A stretch of 64,000 nucleotides of DNA from Flavobacterium omnivorum (GTDB taxonomy: Bacteria; Bacteroidota; Bacteroidia; Flavobacteriales; Flavobacteriaceae). The notes under the pieces were generated by a model. That model was not told the DNA's origin and did not search any database. It saw only the letters and a list, made by a program, of their open reading frames with translations. Below, piece after piece: positions 8,195 through 16,540 of this stretch. How positions within the stretch are numbered: the stretch's first letter is position 1; each line of letters opens with the position of its first letter. The position numbers and the translations under genes were made by a program. The DNA lies in contig NZ_FNDB01000001.1 of the NCBI RefSeq assembly GCF_900099915.1, forward strand, positions 406,405 to 470,404, written 5' to 3'.

Positions 8195-9166
8195 CTATAC
8201 TTCGTTTACTGGTATGTATTTTTCTATGCAATAATTTTCTACTTCTGTGTCGTTTACAAAATAATTATCGCAAAATTCGTCAAGCTCTTTTTCAACGCCA
8301 GTGACGTATTTTTCGTTTGCGGTCATTAATTTTTCTGTTTGTTCAATAAATCTTTCAAACTCTTTGTTCATTTTGCAAAGTTTATCAATAGTCTTAAAGT
8401 CTAAGTCACGAAAAATTGAGGGGTAAAGGACTTTGCTTTGATATGGATTTGCATTCAGCTGAATTATTCCAATTCCAAATGATTGATTTAATCTTGCCAT
8501 TTCTTCATTTAAACTATCACTAAATTCAAATGCTACTAAATATCCATAGTTAGCCCAACTTGAATTTGAAACGGCTTGAAAAAAAGCTTTTTTTAGTTCG
8601 CTGTCACTATTGATTTCTCTCTTTAACTCGTATGAACTTAGTTTAAAAGTATCAATACGATTTATGGATTTTAGAAAATTTTGACTTGCTTTTGTCTGTA
8701 AATTTAAAAATTTGATTCCAACCATATCAGGATGTGTCCAAATTTGATTGTTGTCTTTTCCATTTGATTGTTCATGAAAAATGGTCTTAGAGTAAGTGTC
8801 TGTATTTTTTAAATAACTACTTAAAAGTTTATGCAGATCTCTTTCGTCATAAGTTTTTGACTTATTAATCTTGATGGGTTTTGCACTTTGATTATCGGTA
8901 TCACCACTTAAAATTTCAATCCCAATATTTTGTTCGTTTTTTGTCAAATAGTACGAATATGTCCCTCCATTTTGCTTAATTCGTTTTACTCTGGTGTCAC
9001 CATTACGTATAAAGTCGCCAAGAATTGCTGAAATTGTTGAGCTAGGAGTTTTTGCACCACCAAAGTCATAATAATTTTTGTCAACAATATGATTGAGAAC
9101 CGCTAAGTAATTGGTAATGTTATTAATATCTTCTAAACTTTTTAATACGGCTTCTTTTAATGTCAT
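8195..9166 (-). CDS. HARE-HTH domain protein, HrgA-like (COG2958 type)
   Basis: A 323-residue protein. Residues about 1-75 form a HARE-HTH winged helix (MTLKEAVLKSLEDI, YDFGGAKTPSSTISAILGDF, GTYSYYLTK). After a low-complexity linker comes a C-terminal domain of the type found in HrgA-like proteins (SWANYGYLVAFEF, FGIGIIQLNAN, SKVLYPSIFRDLDF, then a helical tail). Relatives are often found with restriction-modification genes; here no methylase or endonuclease is adjacent, so it is an orphan. A nuclease-like role of the C-terminal domain is inference. It looks like an acquired gene among housekeeping genes. Confidence 0.8.
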   Translation of the reverse strand: MTLKEAVLKSLEDINNITNYLAVLNHIVDKNYYDFGGAKTPSSTISAILGDFIRNGDTRVKRIKQNGGTYSYYLTKNEQNIGIEILSGDTDNQSAKPIKINKSKTYDERDLHKLLSSYLKNTDTYSKTIFHEQSNGKDNNQIWTHPDMVGIKFLNLQTKASQNFLKSINRIDTFKLSSYELKREINSDSELKKAFFQAVSNSSWANYGYLVAFEFSDSLNEEMARLNQSFGIGIIQLNANPYQSKVLYPSIFRDLDFKTIDKLCKMNKEFERFIEQTEKLMTANEKYVTGVEKELDEFCDNYFVNDTEVENYCIEKYIPVNEV

Positions 9167-9299
9167 TTTCTAATTATTTTACTTTCTTTCCAAATATATT
9201 AATTTTTTCTTACAAATATCGATTGTTCTTGAGTGGTTTGTTAATAGAGTGACAGCTGGCGAACATTCCTTACTGGATTAGCATAATTAGGATTTTGGC

Positions 9300-9396
9300 A
9301 GGGTTTGCGTGAGGGATAGCAGTGGAAATCCTTTATATTTTTTCTTTAAAAATAAAAAGATTGCAGCGGAAAGCCCGACCTTTGTGGTCACGCCCA
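9300..9396 (+). ncRNA. Candidate structured RNA or intergenic element, copy A
   Basis: This fills most of the 321-base gap between the HrgA-like gene and the aminotransferase. It contains two related half-motifs, GGGATAGCAGTGGAAATCC and GATTGCAGCGGAAAGCCCG, flanking an A/T-rich hairpin (CTTTATATTTT with AAAATAAAAAG). The outer bases GCGTGA (9308-9313) and TCACGC (9388-9393) can pair. A second element with the same organisation lies at 14479. I recall similar sequences between genes in many Flavobacteria; strand and function are unknown. Confidence 0.4.
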
Positions 9397-9405
9397 AAAA
9401 CAACA

Positions 9406-9430
9406 AAACCCCAAGAATATCTTGAGGCTT
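9406..9430 (-). terminator. Terminator of the PLP aminotransferase gene
   Basis: Read on the minus strand, AAAGCCTCAAGA and TCTTGGGGTTT pair around a TAT loop (two G-U pairs) and are followed by a T-rich run. It lies about 60 bases after the stop at 9488. Confidence 0.7.
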
Positions 9431-9487
9431 TGATGGTATTGTAAGTTGGATTTTTGAGTTTCTAACTTTCGATTTTATGAGATTTGA

Positions 9488-10675
9488 CTATAGTGCCAAA
9501 GCATCTTTGATTCTTTTTAATGCTTCTTTCAAGATCTCGTCGCTGGTTGCGTAAGAGAAACGGATACAGTCAGGATTTCCAAAAGCGTCACCTGTTACCG
9601 TTGCTACGTTAGCTTCGGCCAAAAGGTACATTGATAAATCCATTGCATTTTTGATTTCGGTTCCTCTCAATTTTTTTCCAAAGAAAGAAGAAATATCAGG
9701 GAATACGTAAAAAGCTCCTTCAGGAACATTGATTTTTACTCCTGGAATTTCTTTTAATAATCCTACCACTAAATCTCTACGGCTATGGAAAGCGTCAACC
9801 ATGTGTTTCAATACACTTGGATCAGCATCTACTGCTGTAATAGTAGCGCGTTGTGCGATAGAATTTGCTCCTGACGTTACTTGACCTTGAATTTTTGTAC
9901 ACGCTTTAGCGATGAATTCTGGTGCGCCAATATATCCAATTCTCCATCCTGTCATGGCGAAGGCTTTAGCAACTCCATTTACGGTAATTGTTCTTTCTAA
10001 CATTCCTGGGATCGAAGCGATGCTGCAAAAAGTTCCTGAGAAATTGATGTGCTCATAGATTTCGTCAGCAACAACATATACATGTGGGTATTTTTCCAAG
10101 ACTTTAACAAGAGCCGTTAATTCTTCTCTGTTGTACACCGATCCACTTGGGTTACAAGGAGAACTGAACCACATCATTTTTGTTTTTGGCGTGATGGCCG
10201 CTTCTAATTGTTCTGGTGTGATTTTGAAATCAGTATCTACAGATGTAGGAACTTCTACAGGAACTCCACCGGATAGTTTTACGATTTCGAAATACGAAAC
10301 CCAGTAAGGAGCTGGTAAAATAACTTCGTCACCAACGTTTAGCATTACTTGTGCAATGTTGTATAACGATTGTTTTGCTCCAGTTGAAACTACAATTTGA
10401 GATGGTTTGTAGTCTAAATCATTGTCTCTTTTGAATTTTCTGCAGATGGCTTCTTTTAATTCAGCATATCCTTCTACTGGAGAATAAGTACTGTAATTTT
10501 CGTCAATCGCTTTTTTTGCTGCTTCTTTGATAAAGTCAGGCGTATTAAAATCAGGTTCGCCTAAACTTAAACTGATAATGTCTTTTCCTTGTGCTTTTAA
10601 TTCTCTGGCTAAAGCAGCCATTGCTAGTGTTTGTGATGTTGCTAGATTGTTAATTCTATCGGATAATGGATTCAT
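9488..10675 (-). CDS. aspC: Class I PLP aminotransferase, aspartate aminotransferase type
   Basis: Cytosolic transaminase of the fold-I class, most like the Igamma aspartate/prephenate aminotransferases. The 395-residue length fits. Motifs: SLGEPDFNTPDFIKEAA near the N-terminus, STGAKQSLYNI, the PLP-contact PCNPSGSVYN, ADEIYEHI, the Schiff-base lysine in NGVAKAFAMTGWRIGY, and the C-terminal CIRFSYA with the substrate-carboxylate Arg. The exact amino-acid specificity is inferred. It sits in its own unit with a good terminator; a palindromic repeat lies just upstream at 10707. Confidence 0.92.
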   Translation of the reverse strand: MNPLSDRINNLATSQTLAMAALARELKAQGKDIISLSLGEPDFNTPDFIKEAAKKAIDENYSTYSPVEGYAELKEAICRKFKRDNDLDYKPSQIVVSTGAKQSLYNIAQVMLNVGDEVILPAPYWVSYFEIVKLSGGVPVEVPTSVDTDFKITPEQLEAAITPKTKMMWFSSPCNPSGSVYNREELTALVKVLEKYPHVYVVADEIYEHINFSGTFCSIASIPGMLERTITVNGVAKAFAMTGWRIGYIGAPEFIAKACTKIQGQVTSGANSIAQRATITAVDADPSVLKHMVDAFHSRRDLVVGLLKEIPGVKINVPEGAFYVFPDISSFFGKKLRGTEIKNAMDLSMYLLAEANVATVTGDAFGNPDCIRFSYATSDEILKEALKRIKDALAL

Positions 10676-10706
10676 TGTAATAGGTTGTAGTTAGTTTATT
10701 AATTAG

Positions 10707-10732
10707 TAGAGATGCACCGCAGTGCATCTCTA
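10707..10732. repeat. Hairpin repeat related to the one at 1836
   Basis: The arms TAGAGATGCAC and GTGCATCTCTA pair perfectly around a CGCA loop. The core differs from the 1836 palindrome by a single base. It lies between the aminotransferase start and the desaturase stop. Confidence 0.7.
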
Positions 10733-10744
10733 GGTGTTATATGA

Positions 10745-11839
10745 TTATGTAAGTTCCGGTTTCATTCCCAGCTCTTTCAAATGCTTGAAATGAGCAATAA
10801 CAGCACTTCGCATTGTTTTGTATTCGTAATACGGCAAGTTGCATTCTTGAGCCGTTTCTTTTACGATACTGGCAATTTTTCCATAATGTACGTGACTGAT
10901 ATTTGGAAAAATATGGTGCTCGATCTGGTGATTCAATCCTCCTGTGTACCAGTTTACGATTGCGTTTTTTGGTGCAAAATTCGTAGTGGTAAACAGTTGG
11001 TGTATCGCCCAAGTATTGTCCATTTCGCCTAATTCATTTGGAGATGGATTAGTCGTTTCTTCAACAACATGTGCCAATTGAAACACGACACTTAAAATTA
11101 AACCTGCAGTGTAATGCATTACGAAGAAGCCTATTAATACTTTCCACCAGGTGATTCCAATAACGATTGGCAATACAATCCAGATAGAAACGTAGATTAC
11201 TTTTGTAATGATTAATGTCGTCCAAAGTACTTTCGGACTTTTTAATTCTCCGTACGATAATTTCCTTTTAATATAATTACGCATCTGTTTAAAATCAGTT
11301 GTGATTGCCCAGTTGAAGGTTAGCAATCCATAAAGAAAAACAGAATAATATTGTTGAAAACGGTGAAAATTGTACCATTTTGCATCTTTTGTAAAACGAA
11401 TGACGCGTCCTGCGTCTAAGTCCTCATCGTGACCCGGAATGTTTGTATAGGTATGGTGCAAAACGTTATGTTGTACTTGCCAGTTGTGAACATTTCCTGC
11501 CAAAACATAAATAGTTCCGCCCATGAATTTGTTAACCCAGGTTTTATTAGAATAGGATCCGTGATTTCCATCGTGCATCACATTCATTCCTACTCCAGCC
11601 ATTCCAATTCCCATAACAATGGTCAAAAGAAGATGTGCCCAAAATGGCATACCAAGTGTTAGAATTAAAAAATAGGGCGCAAGAAAGACGGAGAAGAGAA
11701 TTATAGTTTTCAGATATAGTTTCCAGTTTCCTGTTTTTTGTATGTTGTTTTCTTTGAAGTAATTGTTAACCCGTGAGTTAAGTGTTCTAAAAAACTTTAG
11801 GCTATCTTGCTTAGCAAATGTTGGCGCATTATTACTCAT
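10745..11839 (-). CDS. Membrane fatty acid desaturase (acyl-CoA/linoleoyl-CoA desaturase type)
   Basis: A 364-residue membrane di-iron enzyme that introduces a double bond into acyl chains, important for membrane fluidity. The three histidine boxes are complete: H89DGNH93, H124NVLHH129 and HQIEHH near residue 305. Four or so hydrophobic segments occur at about 43-63, 66-86, 165-185 and 215-250. The HQIEHH box is typical of front-end desaturases, although no cytochrome b5 domain is fused. Start ATG at 11839. Its upstream region is shared with the divergent rsmG promoter. Confidence 0.93.
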   Translation of the reverse strand: MSNNAPTFAKQDSLKFFRTLNSRVNNYFKENNIQKTGNWKLYLKTIILFSVFLAPYFLILTLGMPFWAHLLLTIVMGIGMAGVGMNVMHDGNHGSYSNKTWVNKFMGGTIYVLAGNVHNWQVQHNVLHHTYTNIPGHDEDLDAGRVIRFTKDAKWYNFHRFQQYYSVFLYGLLTFNWAITTDFKQMRNYIKRKLSYGELKSPKVLWTTLIITKVIYVSIWIVLPIVIGITWWKVLIGFFVMHYTAGLILSVVFQLAHVVEETTNPSPNELGEMDNTWAIHQLFTTTNFAPKNAIVNWYTGGLNHQIEHHIFPNISHVHYGKIASIVKETAQECNLPYYEYKTMRSAVIAHFKHLKELGMKPELT

Positions 11840-11944
11840 ATATTTTCAATAAAGTTCAAAGGTAATTATTATAAATTTTTCGATATACAAAATTGAGATA
11901 AATATTTTAACTGTAAAGTATTACTTTTGTTAAAAAAATAATAG

Positions 11945-12574
11945 ATGGACGAGATTCTTAAGTATTTTCCTAATTTAACTGATATTCAGAAAGAACAGTT
12001 CGAAAAGCTGGATTTTTTATACCATGATTGGAATGAAAAAATCAATGTTATTTCGAGGAAAGATATTGATGCTTTGTATACTAAACATATTTTGCATTCG
12101 TTGGGAATTGCCAAAATTATAAATTTTGAACCGGGTACTTATGTTCTTGATGTGGGCACCGGTGGTGGATTTCCAGGAATTCCATTAGCGATTCTTTTTC
12201 CGGAAACGCGTTTTTATTTGATTGATATCATTGCCAAAAAAATAAAAGTGGTTCAGGCTGTTGCCGAAGGATTAGAATTGAAAAATGTAAAAGCGGAGCA
12301 ATTACGTGCCGAAAATGTAAAAGGAGATTTCGACTTTATCGTGAGTCGTGCCGTAACGAATATGCCGGATTTTGTTTCTTGGGTGAAAACCAAAATCAAA
12401 AAGAACAACAAACACGAATTGAAAAATGGAATTCTGTATTTAAAAGGAGGTGATTTAACTGAAGAGTTAAAAGACTTTCCAAAAGCAACGGAGTACAATC
12501 TTGCTGATTTCTTTGAAGATGAATTCTTTGAAAGTAAGAAAGTGGTGCATTTGCCTTTGAAGTTTCAATCGTAG
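11945..12574 (+). CDS. rsmG: 16S rRNA (guanine527-N7)-methyltransferase
   Basis: It methylates G527 of 16S rRNA using SAM. The 209-residue length is standard for RsmG (GidB). The SAM-binding motif VLDVGTGGGFPGIPLAILFPE lies at about residues 62-82; YTKHILHSLGIAK, FIVSRAVTNMPDFVSW and the C-terminal LPLKF fit the family. It appears monocistronic, closed by the strong palindromic terminator at 12631. Confidence 0.95.
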   Translation: MDEILKYFPNLTDIQKEQFEKLDFLYHDWNEKINVISRKDIDALYTKHILHSLGIAKIINFEPGTYVLDVGTGGGFPGIPLAILFPETRFYLIDIIAKKIKVVQAVAEGLELKNVKAEQLRAENVKGDFDFIVSRAVTNMPDFVSWVKTKIKKNNKHELKNGILYLKGGDLTEELKDFPKATEYNLADFFEDEFFESKKVVHLPLKFQS

Positions 12575-12630
12575 TCTTAAGGTCGAAAGTCTTAAAGTCG
12601 AAAGATAGAACTGAGTAGAAAAAATATAAA

Positions 12631-12666
12631 AAAAGCCGAATCTAAAATTTTAGATTCGGCTTTTTT
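12631..12666. terminator. Perfect 18-base-arm bidirectional terminator
   Basis: AAAAAGCCGAATCTAAAA is followed directly by its exact reverse complement, giving A- and T-runs on either side. It serves the convergent rsmG and pruA genes. The flanks also carry mirrored GTCGAAAGTCTTAAAG-like words. Confidence 0.85.
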
Positions 12667-12718
12667 TGCTATTGTTAAAGTTCTTTCAGACTTTCGACTT
12701 TCAAACTTTAGGACTAAT

Positions 12719-14347
12719 TTATTCTCCTAAAAACGGATATCTGTAATCAACTGGAGTGATAAAAGTTTCTTTGATCGTTCTTGGCGAAGCCCAACGCAAC
12801 AAGTTCAATGCTGAACCCGCTTTGTCGTTTGTTCCTGATGCTCTTGCGCCACCAAAAGGTTGCATTCCTACAACAGCTCCCGTTGGTTTATCATTGATGT
12901 AGAAATTACCGGCCGCATTTTGCAATTTGGTAGTCGCTTGCTCAATTGCATAACGATCTTGACTGAAAACCGCACCTGTTAACGCATATTCTGAAGTGGT
13001 ATCAACCAGCTCTAAAGTTTCTTCCCATTTGTCGTCTTCGTAAACGAAAATCGTCATTACGGGTCCGAACAATTCCGTTTCCATGGTTGAATAATGAGGA
13101 TTTGTAGTTACGATAATCGTTGGTTCAATAAAATAACCAACAGATTTGTCATAGTTTCCTCCAACGATAATTTCGGCATCAGCATCTTTTTTAGCTTGGT
13201 CTATAAAACCAGCCAATTTGTCGAATGAACCTTCGTGAATTACCGCAGTGATAAAGTTTCCGAAATCTTCAGGAGAACCCATTTTCATCGATTTTGTATC
13301 GGTGATTAATTGCTCTTTTATTGCTGGCCACAAACTTTTTGGAACATAAGATCTTGAAGCTGCAGAACATTTTTGACCTTGAAATTCAAATGCACCACGA
13401 ACAATTCCTGTTGCTACTTGTTTTGGATTCGAACTTGGATGAGCGATGATAAAATCTTTTCCTCCAGTTTCACCAACAATTCTTGGGTAGGTTTTATAAT
13501 GGTGAATGTTTGTTCCAATTTTTGCCCAGATATCTTTAAATACATGAGTTGAACCTGTAAAGTGAATTCCAGCGAAATCACGGCTTGCCAGAACAGTATC
13601 CGTAATCATCAAAGCATCTCCAAAAACAACGTTGATAACGCCATCAGGAACTCCTGCTTCTTTGAAAACTTCAATGATGATTTGTGCAGAGAACACTTGA
13701 CTGTCGCTTGGTTTCCAAATCACAACATTCCCCATCATGGCAGCACTTGCAGGAAGATTTCCGGCAATAGCAGTAAAGTTGAACGGTGTAATCGCATACA
13801 CAAAACCTTCAAGAGGTCTGTACTCTAAACGGTTCCACATATCCGAATTTGATTTTGGCTGATCGTTGTAAATTTGGGTCATAAATTCTACGTTGAAACG
13901 TAAAAAATCGATGAATTCACAAGAAGCATCAATTTCTGCCTGATGAACATTTTTAGACTGTGCAATCATTGTTGCAGCATTTATTCTTGCTCTGTATGGA
14001 CCAGCAATCAATTCAGCTGCTTTTAGGAAAATAGCGGCTCTTTGTTCCCAGGCCATATTTGCCCAAGCAGTTTTAGCTTCAAGTGCATTTGCAATTGCTT
14101 GCTCAACATGAGATTTTTCAGCAAGGTGATAGGTTCCAACAATATGTTTATGGTCGTGAGGAGCAGACATGTTTTTTGTATTTCCAGTTCTAATTTCTTC
14201 GCTTCCGATATATAAAGGAACGTCGATTTTAGAATTCCACATTTTAGTATAAGCTGCTTGAACAGCTGCTTTTTCAGGTGAATTAGGTGCATACCCTTTT
14301 ACAGGCTCGTTTACTGCTTTTGGTACGTGAAAAAATCCTTTTAACAT
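12719..14347 (-). CDS. pruA: L-glutamate gamma-semialdehyde dehydrogenase (P5C dehydrogenase)
   Basis: It oxidises glutamate semialdehyde (from pyrroline-5-carboxylate) to glutamate with NAD in proline catabolism. At 542 residues it is a stand-alone enzyme, not the bifunctional PutA. Motifs: TPFNFTAIAGNLPASAAMMG, the NAD contact WKPSD, IHFTGST, the general-base region VGETGGKDF, the catalytic Cys in GQKCSAASR, and ETELFGPV. The final QPFGGARASGTNDKAG is typical of PruA. No putA/proline dehydrogenase lies in the window. A TACTTTTG -10-like element sits at 14409-14402 on the minus strand. Confidence 0.95.
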   Translation of the reverse strand: MLKGFFHVPKAVNEPVKGYAPNSPEKAAVQAAYTKMWNSKIDVPLYIGSEEIRTGNTKNMSAPHDHKHIVGTYHLAEKSHVEQAIANALEAKTAWANMAWEQRAAIFLKAAELIAGPYRARINAATMIAQSKNVHQAEIDASCEFIDFLRFNVEFMTQIYNDQPKSNSDMWNRLEYRPLEGFVYAITPFNFTAIAGNLPASAAMMGNVVIWKPSDSQVFSAQIIIEVFKEAGVPDGVINVVFGDALMITDTVLASRDFAGIHFTGSTHVFKDIWAKIGTNIHHYKTYPRIVGETGGKDFIIAHPSSNPKQVATGIVRGAFEFQGQKCSAASRSYVPKSLWPAIKEQLITDTKSMKMGSPEDFGNFITAVIHEGSFDKLAGFIDQAKKDADAEIIVGGNYDKSVGYFIEPTIIVTTNPHYSTMETELFGPVMTIFVYEDDKWEETLELVDTTSEYALTGAVFSQDRYAIEQATTKLQNAAGNFYINDKPTGAVVGMQPFGGARASGTNDKAGSALNLLRWASPRTIKETFITPVDYRYPFLGE

Positions 14348-14478
14348 ATTTTTAAAATTATAAAATTAGAAAATGGGTGTTGTGTCTTTGTAACTAAAGC
14401 ACAAAAGTACGAAGGTTTCTTTAAAGAAATGATATTTTCGAGCTAAACTAAAGGCGATAAAAAGGAATAGTCGTGTGG

Positions 14479-14621
14479 TAGCCCTGATAACAATGGAAAG
14501 CTTTTTGGGGTCTCATTATATTTTTTCTTGTGAAATAAGAGCGACTTTAGAAGCTCCTTATTTTACTTAGAAAAAAATAAAGGAGAGGGCAAAAACTTGA
14601 AATGGATAGCAGGATAGGCTC
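14479..14621 (+). ncRNA. Candidate structured RNA or intergenic element, copy B
   Basis: This occupies most of the 294-base pruA-apaG gap, which holds no gene. It begins TAGCCCTGATAACAATGGAA and ends GAAATGGATAGCAGGATA; AGCC (14480-14483) can pair with GGCT (14617-14620), and CTG with CAG just inside. Between them are further hairpin-forming A/T-rich stretches. The layout, GATA-N-TGGAAA half-motif then hairpins then TGGATAGC half-motif, parallels copy A at 9300. Strand and role are unknown. Confidence 0.4.
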
Positions 14622-14641
14622 AAAAGGAAACTGTTAAAAAG

Positions 14642-15028
14642 CTAGTTTAACGCGAATGGTGCGCACAACCTGAACGTAGGTACAATCACTTTGAAGTTTC
14701 TTGTGGTGGTAAAGTTAATCATATTAAAATGGCCTTTCATAGCGCCATAAGGGGATGATAGTAAACAACCTGAACTGTAGGTATGCAATTCTCCTGGTTT
14801 TAAAACTGGTTTTTTGCCAATAACTCCATCGCCATCTACGATTTCTATTTCATTTAAAGAATCGAAAATTTCCCAATGACGTGAAATCAATTGAACGGAA
14901 TCCTTACTGTGGTTTTCAATTGTGATTACGTAACTAAAGGCAAAGTGAATCTTGTAGTTCTTGAAGTAGGTGCCTTCAAAACTAGTCAATACCGATATTT
15001 TTATACCTCTTGTTATTTGAGAAACCAT
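14642..15028 (-). CDS. apaG: ApaG-domain protein
   Basis: A 128-residue single-domain protein of the ApaG family (fibronectin-III-like beta fold). Visible motifs are HFAFSYVITIENHSKDSVQL, RHWEIFDSLNEIEIVDGDGV, the invariant GVIGKKPVLKPGE, and SGCLLSSPYGAMKGHF. The family is linked to Co/Mg homeostasis or signalling by genetics in other bacteria; its biochemical role is unresolved. The length is complete. The upstream neighbour on the same strand is the T9SS plug protein gene, 80 bases away. Confidence 0.93.
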   Translation of the reverse strand: MVSQITRGIKISVLTSFEGTYFKNYKIHFAFSYVITIENHSKDSVQLISRHWEIFDSLNEIEIVDGDGVIGKKPVLKPGELHTYSSGCLLSSPYGAMKGHFNMINFTTTRNFKVIVPTFRLCAPFALN

Positions 15029-15108
15029 ATTATGTGGATGAAGTGGTGGTTAATAAGGTCAAATTTACAAAAAATTGATTTTGTTTTACAAAAATTAAAT
15101 AAGTTTTT

Positions 15109-16374
15109 TTAGTTAATTATATTTAATGAATTCGCCATTCCTCTGCCGACAATTCGATCGTAACGATCAATGCTTTCTCTGTAATAAACTAGAATAGTGT
15201 AGTCGTTTTCAGTTTGATAAAAATTACCGTCAATTGCATTTTCAGAATCAATAACTCCTTTGTCATCAGCAACTACATACTGAAAGTTTGTGAACCCCTG
15301 CTTGATTAAAATTGCCTTTTCATAAATTCCTTTTTGCGGATTATAGTCCATTTTATAGGCGGGAGTATTATTGTAATTATTGAACATTCCAGTGACATAA
15401 ATGTTTTTATTTAATCTGAAAGTAGGAGCCGAAAGACTGAAATAAACCCAAGCATAATCCGCTTCTATTTCACTGTTTGCCGCATTTATATTTTTGACAA
15501 CAAAGTCGCCATTGACATCTTGGGTAAATACATATGGAAAATTAGTTCTGGCCGCGCTAGTGTATAAATGGGATCCATAGATCGCAGTATTAGAATCGAT
15601 ACGAGCGACATTATTACTGGCAGCCCTTATTTCTTTATTTTCGAAAAATAAAAATTCGTTTCCAGCCCAAAACTGAGTTTCAGAATCGTATTTGTAAATC
15701 AAATCATTTCCAATTGTATATTGTGGAATTATATTTTTTATGGGACTATTCAGTTGGCCGTTTTGAAGTAAAAGCACCTTTACATTTCGTAACGGATTTT
15801 GAAAAGTAATGGTGTTGGATCTAATGGTAAAATCTAAATTGTGTTTGGATTCAATATTACTTACTGTTCGTGCTCGTTTTACCTGGATGGGAACGGTGAC
15901 TAAATCTTCATAAAGAATGAATTTTCTAGAGAACACAACTTCTCTATTTTCATCTAAAATTTTAAGCATATAATTTCCACTGATCTTTAGTTGTTGGGTA
16001 AACTGATTGGGAATTGCTAATTTGTAATGGGAATAGATTTGTAGGGTATTAAATGAGTTGGTGTAATCTTGAATTCTTTGGTTGTCAAACCCTTCTAAGT
16101 ATTCATTTTTAGGTATTTCGGTAGGGTTCCAATTGTAGTTACAATGAATAATTTCGTAATAATAATTAGCTTCATTGCCAAAAAGATCATCAAATTGCAA
16201 TTGAAATCCTTCTCCTAATTTTACAATTGGTATTATATTTTTATCATTTTGTACAAATGAGATGGTTTTAATATTAAAGGGAGGTGCCACTTCTTTTTCT
16301 GCTTGCGCAAAAGCGGTACAGGTCAGAAATACAACAGAAAAAAGGAGTACTTTTTTGAAAAATAATTGTGTCAT
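15109..16374 (-). CDS. Type IX secretion system plug protein (DUF5103)
   Basis: A 421-residue exported protein with a signal peptide (about 1-23, ending AFAQA). The sequence fits the DUF5103 family: NIKTISFVQNDKNIIPIVKLG, FQLQFDDLFGNEANYYYEIIHCNYNW, and the C-terminal carbohydrate-binding-like region with VTGMFNNYN, QKGIYEKAILIKQGFTNFQYV. A member of this family was described as the periplasmic Plug that closes the SprA outer-membrane translocon in Flavobacterium johnsoniae. It therefore points to a working T9SS in this organism, matched by a T9SS cargo at 20435. The link to apaG is probably only positional. Confidence 0.88.
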   Translation of the reverse strand: MTQLFFKKVLLFSVVFLTCTAFAQAEKEVAPPFNIKTISFVQNDKNIIPIVKLGEGFQLQFDDLFGNEANYYYEIIHCNYNWNPTEIPKNEYLEGFDNQRIQDYTNSFNTLQIYSHYKLAIPNQFTQQLKISGNYMLKILDENREVVFSRKFILYEDLVTVPIQVKRARTVSNIESKHNLDFTIRSNTITFQNPLRNVKVLLLQNGQLNSPIKNIIPQYTIGNDLIYKYDSETQFWAGNEFLFFENKEIRAASNNVARIDSNTAIYGSHLYTSAARTNFPYVFTQDVNGDFVVKNINAANSEIEADYAWVYFSLSAPTFRLNKNIYVTGMFNNYNNTPAYKMDYNPQKGIYEKAILIKQGFTNFQYVVADDKGVIDSENAIDGNFYQTENDYTILVYYRESIDRYDRIVGRGMANSLNIIN

Positions 16375-16540
16375 TTTGCAGTGCTTAAGATTCGGTAAAT
16401 ATAAGGAATACTCCTGTTTTTAATTTATTTATTTATTTTCAAAAAAGTTATTTTTCGTGTGTAATTTCTGTTAATTAAAATACAATAATGTTAGATATTA
16501 AGAGTAATCGTATTATTTTTACTTCAAACAAACAAACCTT

